In this document: one piece after another, positions 51,465 to 51,502 of the stretch
How positions within the stretch are numbered: position 1 is the first letter of the stretch
Layout: every line of letters begins with the position of its first letter
Origin: an uncultured Dorea sp.
Lineage (GTDB): Bacteria > Bacillota > Clostridia > Lachnospirales > Lachnospiraceae
DNA length: 51,502 bases
Assembly (NCBI GenBank): GCA_910584575.1
Contig: CAJUBG010000012.1
Location: forward strand, 1-51,502
Direction: 5' to 3'
The notes under the pieces: generated by a model
Told to the model about the DNA's origin: nothing
Databases searched by the model: none
Seen by the model: the letters and a program-made list of their open reading frames with translations, nothing else
Position numbers and translations under genes: made by a program

Positions 51465-51502
51465 ATGGCAGAACATTTAGAAACCGTGTCTATCCAATGG
51501 CA
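51465..51502 (+). CDS. Start of a gene cut by the window end
   Basis: An ATG at 51465 follows a GGAGGTG site (51451-51457) at 7 bases and opens a frame reading MAEHLETVSIQW to the last base. Only 12 residues are visible, so no family can be given. It diverges from the DUF4132 operon, and in related loci such neighbours often encode MoxR-type ATPases or VWA proteins; that is a guess to test with downstream sequence. Confidence 0.6.
   Translation, partial: MAEHLETVSIQW

Noticed and set aside
1..51502. CRISPR arrays, insertion sequences, prophage, tRNA or rRNA genes
   Set aside because: Reading through the window showed no regular spaced repeats, transposase motifs, phage structural genes, or RNA gene signatures.

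Overview
This window looks like a core chromosomal segment of a gut-type Lachnospiraceae bacterium (Clostridia). I infer this from gene content and order, not from a search. The signs are an obg operon with Prp protease and N-terminally extended L27, a lexA/XerS-like pair, mreBCD-PBP2-minCDE-rodA-mgsA in one block, small DUF378 and DUF4321 membrane proteins, and an AAA-ATPase/PD-(D/E)XK protein of a kind common in that family. I saw no rRNA, tRNA, insertion sequence, prophage or CRISPR array.

Layout. (1) 27-4283, + strand: ribosome and growth operon rplU-prp-rpmA-obgE-yhbY-nadD-yqeK-rsfS, with an internal terminator after rpmA and a strong one after rsfS. (2) 4340-7508: lexA and a Nudix gene on -, diverging from an XerS-like tyrosine recombinase and a TtcA-type tRNA thiolation protein on +. 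(3) 7565-14175, - strand: a cytidylate-kinase-like gene with its own promoter, then a division and envelope group read as radical SAM, HlyD-like, PLP-binding protein, SepF, YlmH, LspA, RluD. (4) 14261-25047: a small DUF378 gene on +, then a long - strand morphogenesis operon (DUF4321, RadC, MreB-like, MreC, MreD, giant PBP2, MinC, MinD, MinE, RodA, MgsA homologue, lipoprotein DD-carboxypeptidase). (5) 25273-39164: mixed accessory and housekeeping genes, including membrane proteins, flavoproteins, a P-loop kinase, PAP2, an AAA/nuclease-fold protein, an XRE regulator with a FliG-like tail, GNAT, MATE, an AraC regulator behind a possible ADP-ribosyltransferase cassette, an acyltransferase and a PLP enzyme. 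(6) 39161-44779, - strand: mutS-mutL-miaA. (7) 44877-51208, - strand: a three-gene operon built around a 1,732-residue DUF4132 protein, with its own promoter. It faces a gene on + that is cut off by the window edge.

The main biological theme is cell growth and shape. Region 4 holds nearly the full elongasome and Min system, and region 3 holds SepF and lipoprotein maturation. The most unusual items are: an MgsA homologue whose catalytic aspartate is lysine; a MinE without its membrane-targeting N-terminus; a PBP2 with about 240 extra residues; an HTH-FliG_C fusion; a DUF3990-type ADP-ribosyltransferase cassette coupled to an AraC regulator; a 47-residue gene between inverted repeats; and a complex repeat between the divergent promoters of the DUF4132 locus. 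All family assignments are from reading the sequence and memory of the families. No database search was run.
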